Shown here in pieces: positions 36,837 to 45,928 of a DNA stretch of 64,000 nucleotides. The position numbers were made by a program, and so were the translations under genes. Source of the stretch: Candidatus Gastranaerophilales bacterium. GTDB lineage: Bacteria > Cyanobacteriota > Vampirovibrionia > Gastranaerophilales > Gastranaerophilaceae. The DNA is taken from positions 1-64,000 of the forward strand of contig CALUYS010000003.1 of the NCBI GenBank assembly GCA_944325065.1, written 5' to 3'. Within the stretch, counting starts at the first letter, position 1, and each line of letters begins with the position of its first letter. Below the pieces are notes generated by a model. That model did not search any database, was not told the DNA's origin, and saw only the letters and a program-made list of their open reading frames with translations.

Positions 36837-36867
36837 ATATAAGAAATTATAAAAAAAGAGGAAAATA

Positions 36868-37380
36868 ATGACAAATGAACAAAAACATACAATATCTGTT
36901 CTAGTTAGAAATGAAGCTGGTGTATTATCTCGTGTTGTTGATCTTTTTTCAGGTCGTGGTTTTAATATTGAAAGTTTAACTGTGGCTCCTACGCTTGATA
37001 CTGATTTTTCTCGTATTACAATTGTTTCCAAGGGACAAACAGGAATAATTGAGCAGATTACAAAACAGTTAAATCGTCTTATCCCAACTTTAAAAGTTCT
37101 TGAAGTAACTGATGATGATTCTGTTTCCAATGAATTAATCCTTGTTAAAGTTACAGCAAGAGATGAGTGTCGTTCTGAAATTTTAAGAATAGCTGAAATA
37201 TTTAATGCTAAAATAATTGACGTTTCTCCAAAAACATATACACTAATGGCAGTTGGTGAGGAACGACAAATTACTTCATTAATTGAACTTTTAAGACCAC
37301 TTGGCATAAAAGAACTTGTTCGAAGCGGCAAAGTAGCGATATCACGAGAAAATTCATTTATGAATATAAAGAATATATAA
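36868..37380 (+). CDS. ilvH: Acetolactate synthase regulatory subunit
   Basis: 170 residues. ACT domain (about 7-80: ISVLVRNEAGVLSRVVDLFS, GFNIESLTVAPT) and the C-terminal ALS-SS domain (DVSPKTYTLMAVGE). It confers valine feedback sensitivity and stimulates the large subunit. Starts after AAAAAGAGG. Operon with ilvB and tlyA. Confidence 0.93.
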   Translation: MTNEQKHTISVLVRNEAGVLSRVVDLFSGRGFNIESLTVAPTLDTDFSRITIVSKGQTGIIEQITKQLNRLIPTLKVLEVTDDDSVSNELILVKVTARDECRSEILRIAEIFNAKIIDVSPKTYTLMAVGEERQITSLIELLRPLGIKELVRSGKVAISRENSFMNIKNI

Positions 37381-37386
37381 TTTATT

Positions 37387-38205
37387 ATGAAAAAAAAACG
37401 ACTTGATACGTATTTATGTGAAAAACAATATTTTGATACAAAAACAAAAGCTCAAAATGCCATAATAGCTGGTGACGTACAAGTTAATGGTGAAACAATT
37501 TATAAACCTGCTTTTGACATTGATGAAAATAAAAATTATAAAATAAACATTAAAACTTTAAAATATGTTTCTCGTGGTGGATTTAAACTTGAAAAAGCAT
37601 TAGTTGAATTCAATATAGATTTGTTAAATAAAATTTGTCTTGATGCAGGTGCTTCAACCGGTGGGTTTACTGATTGTATGTTACAAAACCAAGCTAAGTT
37701 TGTTTATGCTGTTGATGTTGGATATGGGCAGTTAGACTGGAAATTAAGACAAAATACAAAACAAGTTAAAGTTATTGAAAGAACTAATATAAAAAATTGT
37801 AATTATTCTCAACTATATGATATAAAAGACACGCTTCCTTCATTTTGTGCTATGGATTTATCATTTATTTCCATTCTAAAAGTTTTAGAAAATATAAACA
37901 AACTTACCTCAAATAACTGTGAAATTGTTGCTCTTATTAAACCACAATTTGAAGCTGGAAAAGAAAATGTTGGAAAAAATGGTGTTGTTAAAGATAAAAA
38001 AGTCCACTTTAATATTATTTCCAATATAATTAATCAAACTCAGATATTAAATTTAAAAATCATAAATTTAACTTACTCTCCAATAAAAGGTCCAAAAGGT
38101 AATATAGAATACTTAATCCATTTAAAAAAAGATAAGCAAAACCAAAGTTTGATTTGTGAAAATGACATACAAAAAATAATTAATGAAGCATTTGCTAACT
38201 TATAA
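37387..38205 (+). CDS. tlyA: TlyA-family rRNA 2'-O-methyltransferase/hemolysin homologue
   Basis: 272 residues. N-terminal S4 RNA-binding domain (LDTYLCEKQYFDTKTKAQNA), then an FtsJ-like SAM fold (CLDAGASTGGFTDCMLQNQA), KPQFEAGKE. TlyA methylates ribosomal RNA (16S C1409 and 23S C1920 in mycobacteria). It begins 6 bp after ilvH and is followed by a strong terminator. The pairing with ilv genes has no obvious functional link. Confidence 0.9.
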   Translation: MKKKRLDTYLCEKQYFDTKTKAQNAIIAGDVQVNGETIYKPAFDIDENKNYKINIKTLKYVSRGGFKLEKALVEFNIDLLNKICLDAGASTGGFTDCMLQNQAKFVYAVDVGYGQLDWKLRQNTKQVKVIERTNIKNCNYSQLYDIKDTLPSFCAMDLSFISILKVLENINKLTSNNCEIVALIKPQFEAGKENVGKNGVVKDKKVHFNIISNIINQTQILNLKIINLTYSPIKGPKGNIEYLIHLKKDKQNQSLICENDIQKIINEAFANL

Positions 38206-38230
38206 TTTAATAATTTATTAAGTTATGTAA

Positions 38231-38277
38231 CAAAGATATATAAAAAATAAGCAATTTTTTATATATCTTTGTTTTTT
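38231..38277 (+). terminator. Terminator after tlyA
   Basis: 18-bp perfect arms (38231-38248 and 38254-38271) with a 5-nt loop and a T run (38272-38277). Confidence 0.9.
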
Positions 38278-38312
38278 ATAAAGTATTGAAGTAAATATAA
38301 ATTGAGGAAAAA

Positions 38313-39125
38313 ATGTTTAATATACCTAATAATCAACAGTTAATTCCAATGGGAATACAACAACAGCAAGTTGTAGGTATGCCTATCCAAAATATTAATA
38401 CTGTATCAACATATTTCCCAAAATCGCAAAATATTCCATTTGAAAATGATTCATATATAAGTTTTTCCAATCAAAAAACAGAAAAAGGATTTTGGGATGG
38501 TTTTAAAACTGTTTTTTCTAAAATTGGACAATTTTGCACGGATAATTTTGGACTAATACTTACAGGTCTAGGCATTTTTGGTGGTTATAAATTCTGCTCA
38601 AGCTCAATGCAAACTTATGAAGAAAATAAAAAAGAAGGCAAACTTGATGATAAAGGTAATTTAAAAGAAAAAGATGCTACAATTAAAGAAAACATAATGA
38701 ACTTTGTTGGCCATGGTGTTCATTATATATTCGGTTCAAGTAATACTGAGGAATTTAATAGTGAAGAAATTAATGAAGAAGTTAGTGATAAAGAAGAATT
38801 AAAGAATTTAAATGATGACATTAAGAAAGAACTTTCAGATGGAAATATAACTAATTTATTAAAAGCATTTAAAAATAATGAAGGCAAAATACGAGTCCTT
38901 GAAGTAATTTCTCAAGAAATCGATAATCTTCCAACATCAACTTGTTGGGATAAAAGGCAAACAACAATAATTGACACTCTTGGAAACTTGATGAATTGTG
39001 GTGATAATGATATTAAAACTCGTGCAAAGGCTATTATAAATAATTTAAAGGATAACAGATACTTTTCACAAAAACAACAGACAAAACTAAGAAATTTATT
39101 AAACGAAGATAATACAGATGTTTAA
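38313..39125 (+). CDS. Hypothetical protein with Gln-rich N terminus and one membrane segment
   Basis: 270 residues. Residues 1-50 are low-complexity (Gln, Asn, Ile, Pro; e.g. PMGIQQQQVVGMPIQN). A hydrophobic stretch follows (about 85-105: FGLILTGLGIFGGYKF). Then a Glu/Lys-rich helical region and a compact C-terminal helical part (residues about 170-270). No family is recognised. It stands alone with GAGG before the ATG, between two terminators, which suggests its own promoter. Two Cys near CSSS and one in TSTCWDK are seen. Confidence 0.65.
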   Translation: MFNIPNNQQLIPMGIQQQQVVGMPIQNINTVSTYFPKSQNIPFENDSYISFSNQKTEKGFWDGFKTVFSKIGQFCTDNFGLILTGLGIFGGYKFCSSSMQTYEENKKEGKLDDKGNLKEKDATIKENIMNFVGHGVHYIFGSSNTEEFNSEEINEEVSDKEELKNLNDDIKKELSDGNITNLLKAFKNNEGKIRVLEVISQEIDNLPTSTCWDKRQTTIIDTLGNLMNCGDNDIKTRAKAIINNLKDNRYFSQKQQTKLRNLLNEDNTDV

Positions 39126-39127
39126 TA

Positions 39128-39159
39128 AAAAAACGCTATAAAAACATATAGCGTTTTTT
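39128..39159. terminator. Bidirectional terminator between the 270-aa gene and pyk
   Basis: 13-bp perfect arms AAAAAACGCTATA and TATAGCGTTTTTT around a 6-nt loop, with T runs on both strands. Confidence 0.85.
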
Positions 39160-39183
39160 ATATATATTTAGTTTAAGCAAAAA

Positions 39184-40626
39184 CTATACATCTTCAACAG
39201 AAGTTGCACCGATTCTATGAACACGGATAAAGTTTGTTTTTCCTGTTATCAATTTAGGTATTGAACCTGTTAAAATAACACGGTCGTCAGCTTTTAAATC
39301 TGTATTTGAAAGCAAAAATTCATCCAATTCAATCAAAAATTCACGATTAAGCACTCTATCCCAATTACGACAGAATGGGAACATATCCCAGAATAAATTC
39401 AATCTGCGACAAGTTGCTTCAGAATCTGATATAACAATAATTGGAACTTTAGGACGTAATTTTGACATCAATTTTGGAGTATAGCCAGTATGGGTAAAAG
39501 CAAGGATTGCTTTAGCATCAATATCTTTTACCATTTTAACAGCCGCATTTACAACAGCTTGACGAGTCATATGATAACAAGGATTAATTGGTAAATCCAG
39601 ATCATATCGACAGAAATCACTATGTTCAACATTTTCCGCAATCATTGTCATCATATGAACAGCTTCTGCATAAAACTTACCGACAGAAGTTTCACCTGAT
39701 AACATAATAGCATCAGTTCCATCAATAATAGCATTAGCAACATCAGAAGCTTCAGCACGAGTTGGGATAGGTTGTTCAATCATTGTTTCCAACATTTGTG
39801 TAGCAACAATTGTCACTTTACGTTGTTGTAATGCTTCATTAATAATTCTTTTCTGAACAATAGGTACCTTTTCAGGAGATATTTCAATACCTAAATCTCC
39901 ACGAGCAACCATTACACCATCTGAAACCTGAATTATTTCCTTCATATTTTCAACTGCTTGTGGTTTTTCAATTTTAGCAATGATAGGGATATCGCCGCCA
40001 AAATTTTTGATGTAATCACGAGCTGTTAGAATGTCTTCTTTTTGACGAACAAAAGATAAAGCTACATAATCAGCATTGTTATTAACTGCGAATTCAATAA
40101 ATTTAACGTCACGAGAAGTAACAGCTGCTAAACTTGCGGTTGAACCAGGAATATTTAAGCCTTTACGTGATTTTAAAACCCCTCCATTTACAACTTCAGT
40201 ATAAACTTTATCATTTTCAACTTTTTCAACCACAACTTCTAATTTACCATCGTCAATAAGCATCATATCACCTGGTTTTACGTCATTTGCTAAACCAGCA
40301 TAATCAACAGGTATAATGTCTTTTTCTTTAACAGATGGACTAAAAACAAGTTTTTGACCGTTTGTTATAACCATTTCATTTTCTAAATTTCCAACTCTTA
40401 TTTTAGGTCCTTGTAAATCAACTAAAACAGGAAGATAAATATTTTTTTCCTTACATACACGGCGAATAATTTCAATTCTTCGTCTATGATCTTCTTCAGT
40501 TCCATGTGAGGTATTTAAACGAAACATAGAAACACCAGCTTCAATTAAATTACGAATACCTTCTTCATGTTCACATACTGGACCCAATGTTGCCACAATC
40601 TTTGTTTTTTTTGACTCAATTAACAT
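39184..40626 (-). CDS. pyk: Pyruvate kinase
   Basis: 480 residues. Signature parts: KIVATLGP, RLNTSHG, IPVDYAGL, AKIEKPQAVEN (active-site Lys in the conserved IAKIE) and MVARGDLGIEI. Makes pyruvate and ATP from PEP and ADP. Ends the minus-strand unit; the LuxR-type gene sits 80 bp upstream on the same strand. Only a standard C-terminal domain is seen, without an extra PEP-utilising domain. Confidence 0.96.
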   Translation of the reverse strand: MLIESKKTKIVATLGPVCEHEEGIRNLIEAGVSMFRLNTSHGTEEDHRRRIEIIRRVCKEKNIYLPVLVDLQGPKIRVGNLENEMVITNGQKLVFSPSVKEKDIIPVDYAGLANDVKPGDMMLIDDGKLEVVVEKVENDKVYTEVVNGGVLKSRKGLNIPGSTASLAAVTSRDVKFIEFAVNNNADYVALSFVRQKEDILTARDYIKNFGGDIPIIAKIEKPQAVENMKEIIQVSDGVMVARGDLGIEISPEKVPIVQKRIINEALQQRKVTIVATQMLETMIEQPIPTRAEASDVANAIIDGTDAIMLSGETSVGKFYAEAVHMMTMIAENVEHSDFCRYDLDLPINPCYHMTRQAVVNAAVKMVKDIDAKAILAFTHTGYTPKLMSKLRPKVPIIVISDSEATCRRLNLFWDMFPFCRNWDRVLNREFLIELDEFLLSNTDLKADDRVILTGSIPKLITGKTNFIRVHRIGATSVEDV

Positions 40627-40709
40627 TTTCTATCTCACTTTTCCTTTAAAATTTATTATTTTTTCGACCTACTAATTGTAACAAAACCAAATTTTTGAGT
40701 CAAATTTTA

Positions 40710-40931
40710 TTAAAATCTTTTATTTTTATTACTTACAAACCACATTGAAGCTTTTGTACGATTATTTACATTAAGTTTTAAAAATATTTTATTCATATAG
40801 GATTTAACAGTTTCTTTTGATAATCCAAGATGTTTAGCTACTTCTTTATTTGACATCCCAAGACAAACACAATTAAGTACATCAAACTCACGAGAAGTTA
40901 AATTCCTTTGAACATTACTTTCCAATTCCAT
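40710..40931 (-). CDS. Stand-alone LuxR-type HTH regulator (73 aa)
   Basis: The whole protein is a GerE/LuxR DNA-binding domain: NLTSREFDVLNCVCLGMSNK and EVAKHLGLSKETVKSYMNKI. No sensor or receiver domain is present, as in GerE of Bacillus. Its start is divergent from the dppB-like permease, 118 bp apart, so it may control that pair, itself or pyk. No clear operator was seen. Confidence 0.85.
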   Translation of the reverse strand: MELESNVQRNLTSREFDVLNCVCLGMSNKEVAKHLGLSKETVKSYMNKIFLKLNVNNRTKASMWFVSNKNKRF

Positions 40932-41034
40932 ATATCTTTATCATTTCCATACTTTTATTTTAATTTATCATAAATCTAAACTTTAGTATTCAATCATTTA
41001 GCTTAATAAACTATATGCAAAATTAACAAATTGC

Positions 41035-41048
41035 TATAAAATTATAAA
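41035..41048 (+). promoter_or_regulatory. -10 element just before the dppB-like gene (leaderless candidate)
   Basis: TG-C-TATAAA (41035-41040) followed by 8 nt and the ATG at 41049. No Shine-Dalgarno lies between. Confidence 0.4.
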
Positions 41049-42011
41049 ATGAATATCTTAAAGTTTATAATCAAACGACTTCTTGAAGCAATACCTGTTT
41101 TAATTATTGTATCCTTATTAAGTTTTTTTATAATAAGACTAAGCCCTAGCGACCCTTTATCTGAAATGAAGTTGAATCCTGCAATTTCACAAGAAACAAT
41201 AAATTATGAAATAAAACGATTGAAACTTGATAAACCTATTTACATTCAATATTTTTATTGGATGAAAGGATTTATTAAAGGAGATTTGGGCTATACAACG
41301 AACGGAGAAAAAGTTTCACAAAAACTAAAAGAACGCATCCCAAACACTTTGGTTTTATCTTTTGTTGTATTTTTTTTCACTTGGACAATGGGTGTTCCTC
41401 TTGGGGTTTTGGCAGCTTCTAACCAAAATAAACCACTTGATAAAACGATTATAATTATCTCAACCATCGGCATGGCAATCCCGTCATTTTTTCTTGCTTT
41501 GTTATTTTTAATGTTTGCTGTTAAAACAGGAATATTTCCTGTTGGTGGTTTAACTTCTTATAATTTTTCTAATATGTCTTTTATGAATAAAGTATTTGAT
41601 ATAGCTCATCATCTTTTTCTTCCTGCTGTTACCTTAATTATAATTTCTTTAGCTTCGATAATTAGACAAATGAGAGGTAATCTTCTTGATGTTATGAATT
41701 CTGATTATTTAAAGTTTGCAAAAGCAAAGGGACTTTCAAATTTCAAAATTTTATATAAACATGCACTTCGTAATGCCTTAAATCCAATGCTTTCACTTTT
41801 AGGTTTTGAATTTGCATCGCTTTTAAGTGGTGCTGCTTTGACTGAGTATGTATTTCAATATCCAGGTTTGGGAAGGTTAATACTTGAAGCTGTATTAAGA
41901 ACTGATACTAATTTGATTATGGCTTCTTTAATGCTTGGTACAATAATGTTAATAGTTGGTAATCTTATTGCTGATATACTTTTAAAACTTTTAGACCCAA
42001 GGATAAATTAA
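41049..42011 (+). CDS. Dipeptide/oligopeptide ABC transporter permease (DppB/OppB type)
   Basis: 320 residues, six membrane helices (first at about 9-30). The membrane-domain coupling motif is YLKFAKAKGLSNFKILYKHA, equivalent to the EAA loop, in the DppB-like position. Forms the inner-membrane channel with the DppC-like protein. No ATPase or binding protein is in the window, so the substrate is unknown; peptides, nickel and sugars are possible. Followed by dppC 1 bp later. Confidence 0.88.
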   Translation: MNILKFIIKRLLEAIPVLIIVSLLSFFIIRLSPSDPLSEMKLNPAISQETINYEIKRLKLDKPIYIQYFYWMKGFIKGDLGYTTNGEKVSQKLKERIPNTLVLSFVVFFFTWTMGVPLGVLAASNQNKPLDKTIIIISTIGMAIPSFFLALLFLMFAVKTGIFPVGGLTSYNFSNMSFMNKVFDIAHHLFLPAVTLIIISLASIIRQMRGNLLDVMNSDYLKFAKAKGLSNFKILYKHALRNALNPMLSLLGFEFASLLSGAALTEYVFQYPGLGRLILEAVLRTDTNLIMASLMLGTIMLIVGNLIADILLKLLDPRIN

Positions 42012-42012
42012 T

Positions 42013-43086
42013 ATGAAACATAATACTACAAAAAAAAATAAATTTAAATTAATGCTAAAAGATAATATAGTGTTTTTTGCTTTTGTTGTTCTTATATTTT
42101 TGTACATTTGTTCTATTTTTGCTGATTTCATTTCTCCTTATAGTGCATATTCTTCAAACAAAGAATTATCTTATGTACCACCTTCCAATATCTATATTTT
42201 AGATAAAAATAACAAACTCACATTTCCATATACTTATAATTATAAAAGAATCTTCAACGAATCAAAATTTAAAGTTGATTATATTGAAGATACATCAAAA
42301 GAATATAAGTTAAAACTTTTTGTAAAAGGTGATGAATATAAATTTTTAGGTATAAAAACTAATATACATTTATATGGAACTGATAAAGGTGGGAAATTTT
42401 TTCTACTTGGAACTGACATAAATGGGCGTGATTTTTTTTCAAGACTAGTTATTGGTAGCCGTATATCACTTTTTATAGGTTTTATAGCCATTTTGATATC
42501 CGTTCCGCTTGGACTTCTTTATGGGGGAATTTCAGGCTATTTGGGCGGAAAGGTTGACATAGTAATGATGCGGCTTGCTGAAGCAATAATGTCAATTCCT
42601 AGTTTTTATTTACTTATTATTTTAGCAGGTATTTTGCCTGCTAACCTAACAAGTACACAAAGATTTATATTAATAACAGCAATACTTGCTTTTGTTTCTT
42701 GGGCCTCATTATCAAGAATAATAAGAGGTATGGTTTTATCAATAAAAACAAGGGAATATGTGCTTGCAAGCGAGGTTGTTGGACAATCAAAATTAAATAT
42801 TATTACAAAACATATACTTCCACAAACTTTAACATTTACAATTATAGCTGTATCTCTTTCTATACCATCTTATATTTTGTCTGAAAGTGCTTTAAGTTTT
42901 ATTGGCTTGGGTATCCAACAACCAGATGCAAGCTGGGGAAATTTGTTAAAAGATGCACAAAGTTATATTGTAATAACATCTCGTCCTTGGCTTCTTGCTA
43001 GTGGGTTAATGATTTTTATTACTGTCCTTGCTTATAATATTTTAAGTGACAAAATACGAGACATTTTTGATACCTCTGGCTCATAA
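42013..43086 (+). CDS. Dipeptide/oligopeptide ABC transporter permease (DppC/OppC type)
   Basis: 357 residues. First helix near residues 20-40, then an unusually large hydrophilic segment (about 45-135) before the transport domain. The coupling motif is YVLASEVVGQSKLNIITKHI. DppC proteins are usually around 300 residues; the extra periplasmic insert (including GTDKGGKFFLLGTDINGRDF, typical of the family's own loop) is notable. Acts with the preceding permease. Confidence 0.88.
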   Translation: MKHNTTKKNKFKLMLKDNIVFFAFVVLIFLYICSIFADFISPYSAYSSNKELSYVPPSNIYILDKNNKLTFPYTYNYKRIFNESKFKVDYIEDTSKEYKLKLFVKGDEYKFLGIKTNIHLYGTDKGGKFFLLGTDINGRDFFSRLVIGSRISLFIGFIAILISVPLGLLYGGISGYLGGKVDIVMMRLAEAIMSIPSFYLLIILAGILPANLTSTQRFILITAILAFVSWASLSRIIRGMVLSIKTREYVLASEVVGQSKLNIITKHILPQTLTFTIIAVSLSIPSYILSESALSFIGLGIQQPDASWGNLLKDAQSYIVITSRPWLLASGLMIFITVLAYNILSDKIRDIFDTSGS

Positions 43087-43255
43087 ATTAACTTTCAAAA
43101 ATTAATATAAAAAAACAATTTAAATAAAAAATAAAAACTAGATAAAAAGTGAAAAATAATATTCTATAGGATGCAGAGCTAATTTTGTAATACAAATAAT
43201 AATATAAAATAAAACTTCAGGTAATTTTATAAGTAAAAACAAACAGCTTTTATAC

Positions 43256-43273
43256 TATAACAAAATTGTTATA
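43256..43273. promoter_or_regulatory. Perfect 18-bp palindrome in the 43087-43377 spacer
   Basis: TATAACAA-AA-TTGTTATA. It is an operator-like dyad in a spacer of 291 bp otherwise empty except for the terminator at 43316-43346. It could also end the dppBC transcript weakly. A chance palindrome is possible at this AT content. Confidence 0.3.
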
Positions 43274-43315
43274 ATTAAAAAAATTAATAAAAAACATCAA
43301 TTATATTATAGAAAC

Positions 43316-43346
43316 AAAACGTGGCACCGAACTAGTGCCACGTTTT
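43316..43346. terminator. Bidirectional terminator, GC-rich stem
   Basis: 12-bp arms AAAACGTGGCAC and GTGCCACGTTTT, loop 7 nt. It ends the minus-strand pilin-like gene and the plus-strand dppBC unit. Confidence 0.9.
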
Positions 43347-43377
43347 ATTTTATATTACCAAAAATATTTTGTTATTA

Positions 43378-43998
43378 TTAAGTTCCACCTTCTTCAGAAC
43401 CACTGCTACAACTATTACCATTAGCAGTTAAACAATCTTCAATTAAATCGGTTGCAGCTGTTCTTGTAAAAGTCGTAACATCACCACTAGTAGTAGGTTT
43501 TGACACAGTAACTGTTGTACCATATGTATAAATTTTAAAAACATCTTTTATCTGTGCTAGATTATCAACTTGACTATCCATACTTGTATCTGCAGTCAAA
43601 CCTGAAGTGCTAGAAGAAGTCGGTCCTTTTCGACCATTAACATCAACTAATACATATTTTTCTGATGAAGCAGTTTCAGCTCCAAAAGCTTCTGTAAAAT
43701 CATAAACCATACCGTCTTGAGATACAACTATAGTATTATTGCCTGACCTATCTTTAATATTAAGACGTGTTGTCACAAAACCACTAACATTACCACCTCC
43801 TGTTGAAAAATCTTCACCAGTTAGTGCATAATGTAATGTTATCGCCTGTGAAAGGGTTGACATAGCTTTTTGCAAACCGGTTTTTATTTCCTGTTTATTT
43901 GTACCACCCAACAATGATGGTAATGTCATCGCCGCTATTATACCGATAATTACCAATGTAATCAAAACTTCCGCCAAAGTAAAGCCCTGTTTCTTCAT
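43378..43998 (-). CDS. Type IV pilin-like protein (pseudopilin)
   Basis: 206 residues from ATG 43998 (AAGGTGG upstream; a longer ORF starts at 44067 with no site). The leader is MKKQG, then FTLAEVLITLVIIGIIAAMT: cleavage after Gly5 gives an N-terminal Phe and Glu at +5, the hallmark of type IV pilins handled by PilD. The C-terminal globular part is short, with Cys-Cys (DCLTANGNSC) as a possible disulfide loop. PilM-PilN and PilO-like genes lie at 53557-55873. It could be a minor pilin, a competence pilin or a secretion pseudopilin. Confidence 0.9.
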   Translation of the reverse strand: MKKQGFTLAEVLITLVIIGIIAAMTLPSLLGGTNKQEIKTGLQKAMSTLSQAITLHYALTGEDFSTGGGNVSGFVTTRLNIKDRSGNNTIVVSQDGMVYDFTEAFGAETASSEKYVLVDVNGRKGPTSSSTSGLTADTSMDSQVDNLAQIKDVFKIYTYGTTVTVSKPTTSGDVTTFTRTAATDLIEDCLTANGNSCSSGSEEGGT

Positions 43999-44156
43999 AA
44001 AAATACCACCTTTCGTATACTCTTCTATTTTTAATACTCCAAATTTTTTTCTTTGTTTTAAAAACATTATACCAGTTTTAAATAAAAAATCAACTCATAA
44101 AATATTCCTTCACTTCTTCATAAATACAATACCCATTCAACTTAAATTTGAAACAA

Positions 44157-44909
44157 TCATATTTTTATTAATTCTTTAAAATTATTAAAATCATCCAAAG
44201 TATCAATACCTAAAGTCTTTTTATTTGTTTCTATAATTTTTATTTTAAAACCTAAATCAAATGCTCTCAATTGTTCTAAACTTTCAATTTTTTCAAGCAT
44301 TGATTGCTGTGTTTCAATCATTGAAATCAAAGACTCCTTGACATAACCATAAATTCCAATATGTGCATAATATTTTGCATTATTTTCATTTCGAGGATAA
44401 GGTATTGGAGAACGTGAAAAATATATTGCATTATTATTTTTATCAAATACACACTTAACAACATTTGGATTATTTATTTCATATTTATCAAATATTTCTC
44501 TTGCAAGAGTCACCATTTGTATATCTTTATTATTCTTTAAAGTATCAATTATCTTTTCAACATCTTCAACATTTATTAAAGGTTCATCACCCTGAAGATT
44601 TATTATGTATTGAAAATCCAAATGTCGTTTTGCAACTTCACCAATTCTATCACTTCCGCTTTTATGATTAATATCTGTCATTTCAACGTTTGCACCAAAT
44701 TCAACACACTTTTTATAAATACGTTCATCATCCGTTGCGACAATAACAGCTTGTGCATTTTTTACCATAATAGCCCGTTCATATACATATTGGATAATTG
44801 TCTTTCCATTAACCTCAAGCAAAGGCTTTCCATTTAAACGACTTGAATTATATCGTGCAGGAATTATAATGGCTGCTTTTTTCTCGCTATTTTTTAACGA
44901 TGTGTTCAT
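44157..44909 (-). CDS. kdsB: CMP-Kdo synthetase (3-deoxy-manno-octulosonate cytidylyltransferase)
   Basis: 250 residues from ATG 44909 (GAGGG 6 nt upstream; a TTG at 44915 would overlap prmA). Motifs: IPARYNSSRLNGKPLLEVNG, VIVATDD, NLQGDEPL, SRSPIPY. Activates Kdo for the inner core of lipopolysaccharide, so the cell has an outer membrane. Last gene of accD-accA-prmA-kdsB. Confidence 0.94.
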   Translation of the reverse strand: MNTSLKNSEKKAAIIIPARYNSSRLNGKPLLEVNGKTIIQYVYERAIMVKNAQAVIVATDDERIYKKCVEFGANVEMTDINHKSGSDRIGEVAKRHLDFQYIINLQGDEPLINVEDVEKIIDTLKNNKDIQMVTLAREIFDKYEINNPNVVKCVFDKNNNAIYFSRSPIPYPRNENNAKYYAHIGIYGYVKESLISMIETQQSMLEKIESLEQLRAFDLGFKIKIIETNKKTLGIDTLDDFNNFKELIKI

Positions 44910-44911
44910 TT

Positions 44912-45928
44912 TCAACCCTCAACACAAATACATACCCACTCGTTTTTTTGCTCAATTGAAACAACTTTCAAGTTCAATTCCTTAATTTTTTCAAGAACCA
45001 ATTCTTTTTTCTCATCTAAAATCCCACTTAATATCATTATACCACCTTTTTTCAAAAGTTTTTGCCATATATTAAGTTCATTAACAATAATATTATGCAA
45101 TATATTAGCAACTATTATATCATACGTTCCTATGATATTTTTTGCAGTTCCTTCAAATATTTTAACGTTTTTGACATTATTTATCTTAACATTCTTAATT
45201 GCTGTTTTTATTACACTTTCATCAATATCGACACCCAAAACATCATTACAGCCTAAAATCGAAGCAATTATAGCAAGTATTCCACTTCCTGTTCCCAAAT
45301 CTAATAATTTTAAATCGGGATTCATTTTTACCAAGATTGGTAAATAATATTGAATTTTTTCTGCACACAAACTTGTTGTAGCGTGAGTTCCTGTTCCAAA
45401 TGCATTTGAAGGATCTATTTTTATAACTATTTCATTTTCTTTTTTTAGGTATTCTTCCCAACTTGGACATATAACTATTTTATTAGTTATATTAAATGGT
45501 TTCCAATTTTCCTTCCATTTTTTTGACCAGTCTTGGTTTTCAACAACAATATATGAAAAACTATTTATATTTTCAACATATTCATTTATATCAATATTTG
45601 TTTCTTGAAATAATTCTTGGAGATTTGAAGTTATTTTATTAATTTGCGGTTTTTCATCAAGATATAATTTCAAAACATTTTTAAACTCTTTAGGTCGCAA
45701 CTTAAAAAAAGTTATTTCACCTTCAACAACTCCAAGTACGTTATAATTTTGATAAAACCAATTAATAATAAGTTCTTTTCCAATATTTTCTTCTTCCAAA
45801 AGACAACATACTTTTTCATCTTCAAGAACAACATCCTGTGTTGTTTTAGTAACAATAGAACTTATTTGATTTTCTGACAAATGCTCAGTACGAAGCTTCA
45901 ACGGAATAGACAACTCATAAACAGTCAT
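44912..45928 (-). CDS. prmA: Ribosomal protein L11 methyltransferase
   Basis: 338 residues. N-terminal substrate domain, then a SAM domain with LDLGTGSGILAI, GVDIDESV and VANIL; DPSNAFGTGTHATT is the PrmA-specific loop. It trimethylates L11. Its ATG overlaps the accA stop by 1 bp; kdsB follows 2 bp after its stop. Confidence 0.93.
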   Translation of the reverse strand: MTVYELSIPLKLRTEHLSENQISSIVTKTTQDVVLEDEKVCCLLEEENIGKELIINWFYQNYNVLGVVEGEITFFKLRPKEFKNVLKLYLDEKPQINKITSNLQELFQETNIDINEYVENINSFSYIVVENQDWSKKWKENWKPFNITNKIVICPSWEEYLKKENEIVIKIDPSNAFGTGTHATTSLCAEKIQYYLPILVKMNPDLKLLDLGTGSGILAIIASILGCNDVLGVDIDESVIKTAIKNVKINNVKNVKIFEGTAKNIIGTYDIIVANILHNIIVNELNIWQKLLKKGGIMILSGILDEKKELVLEKIKELNLKVVSIEQKNEWVCICVEG

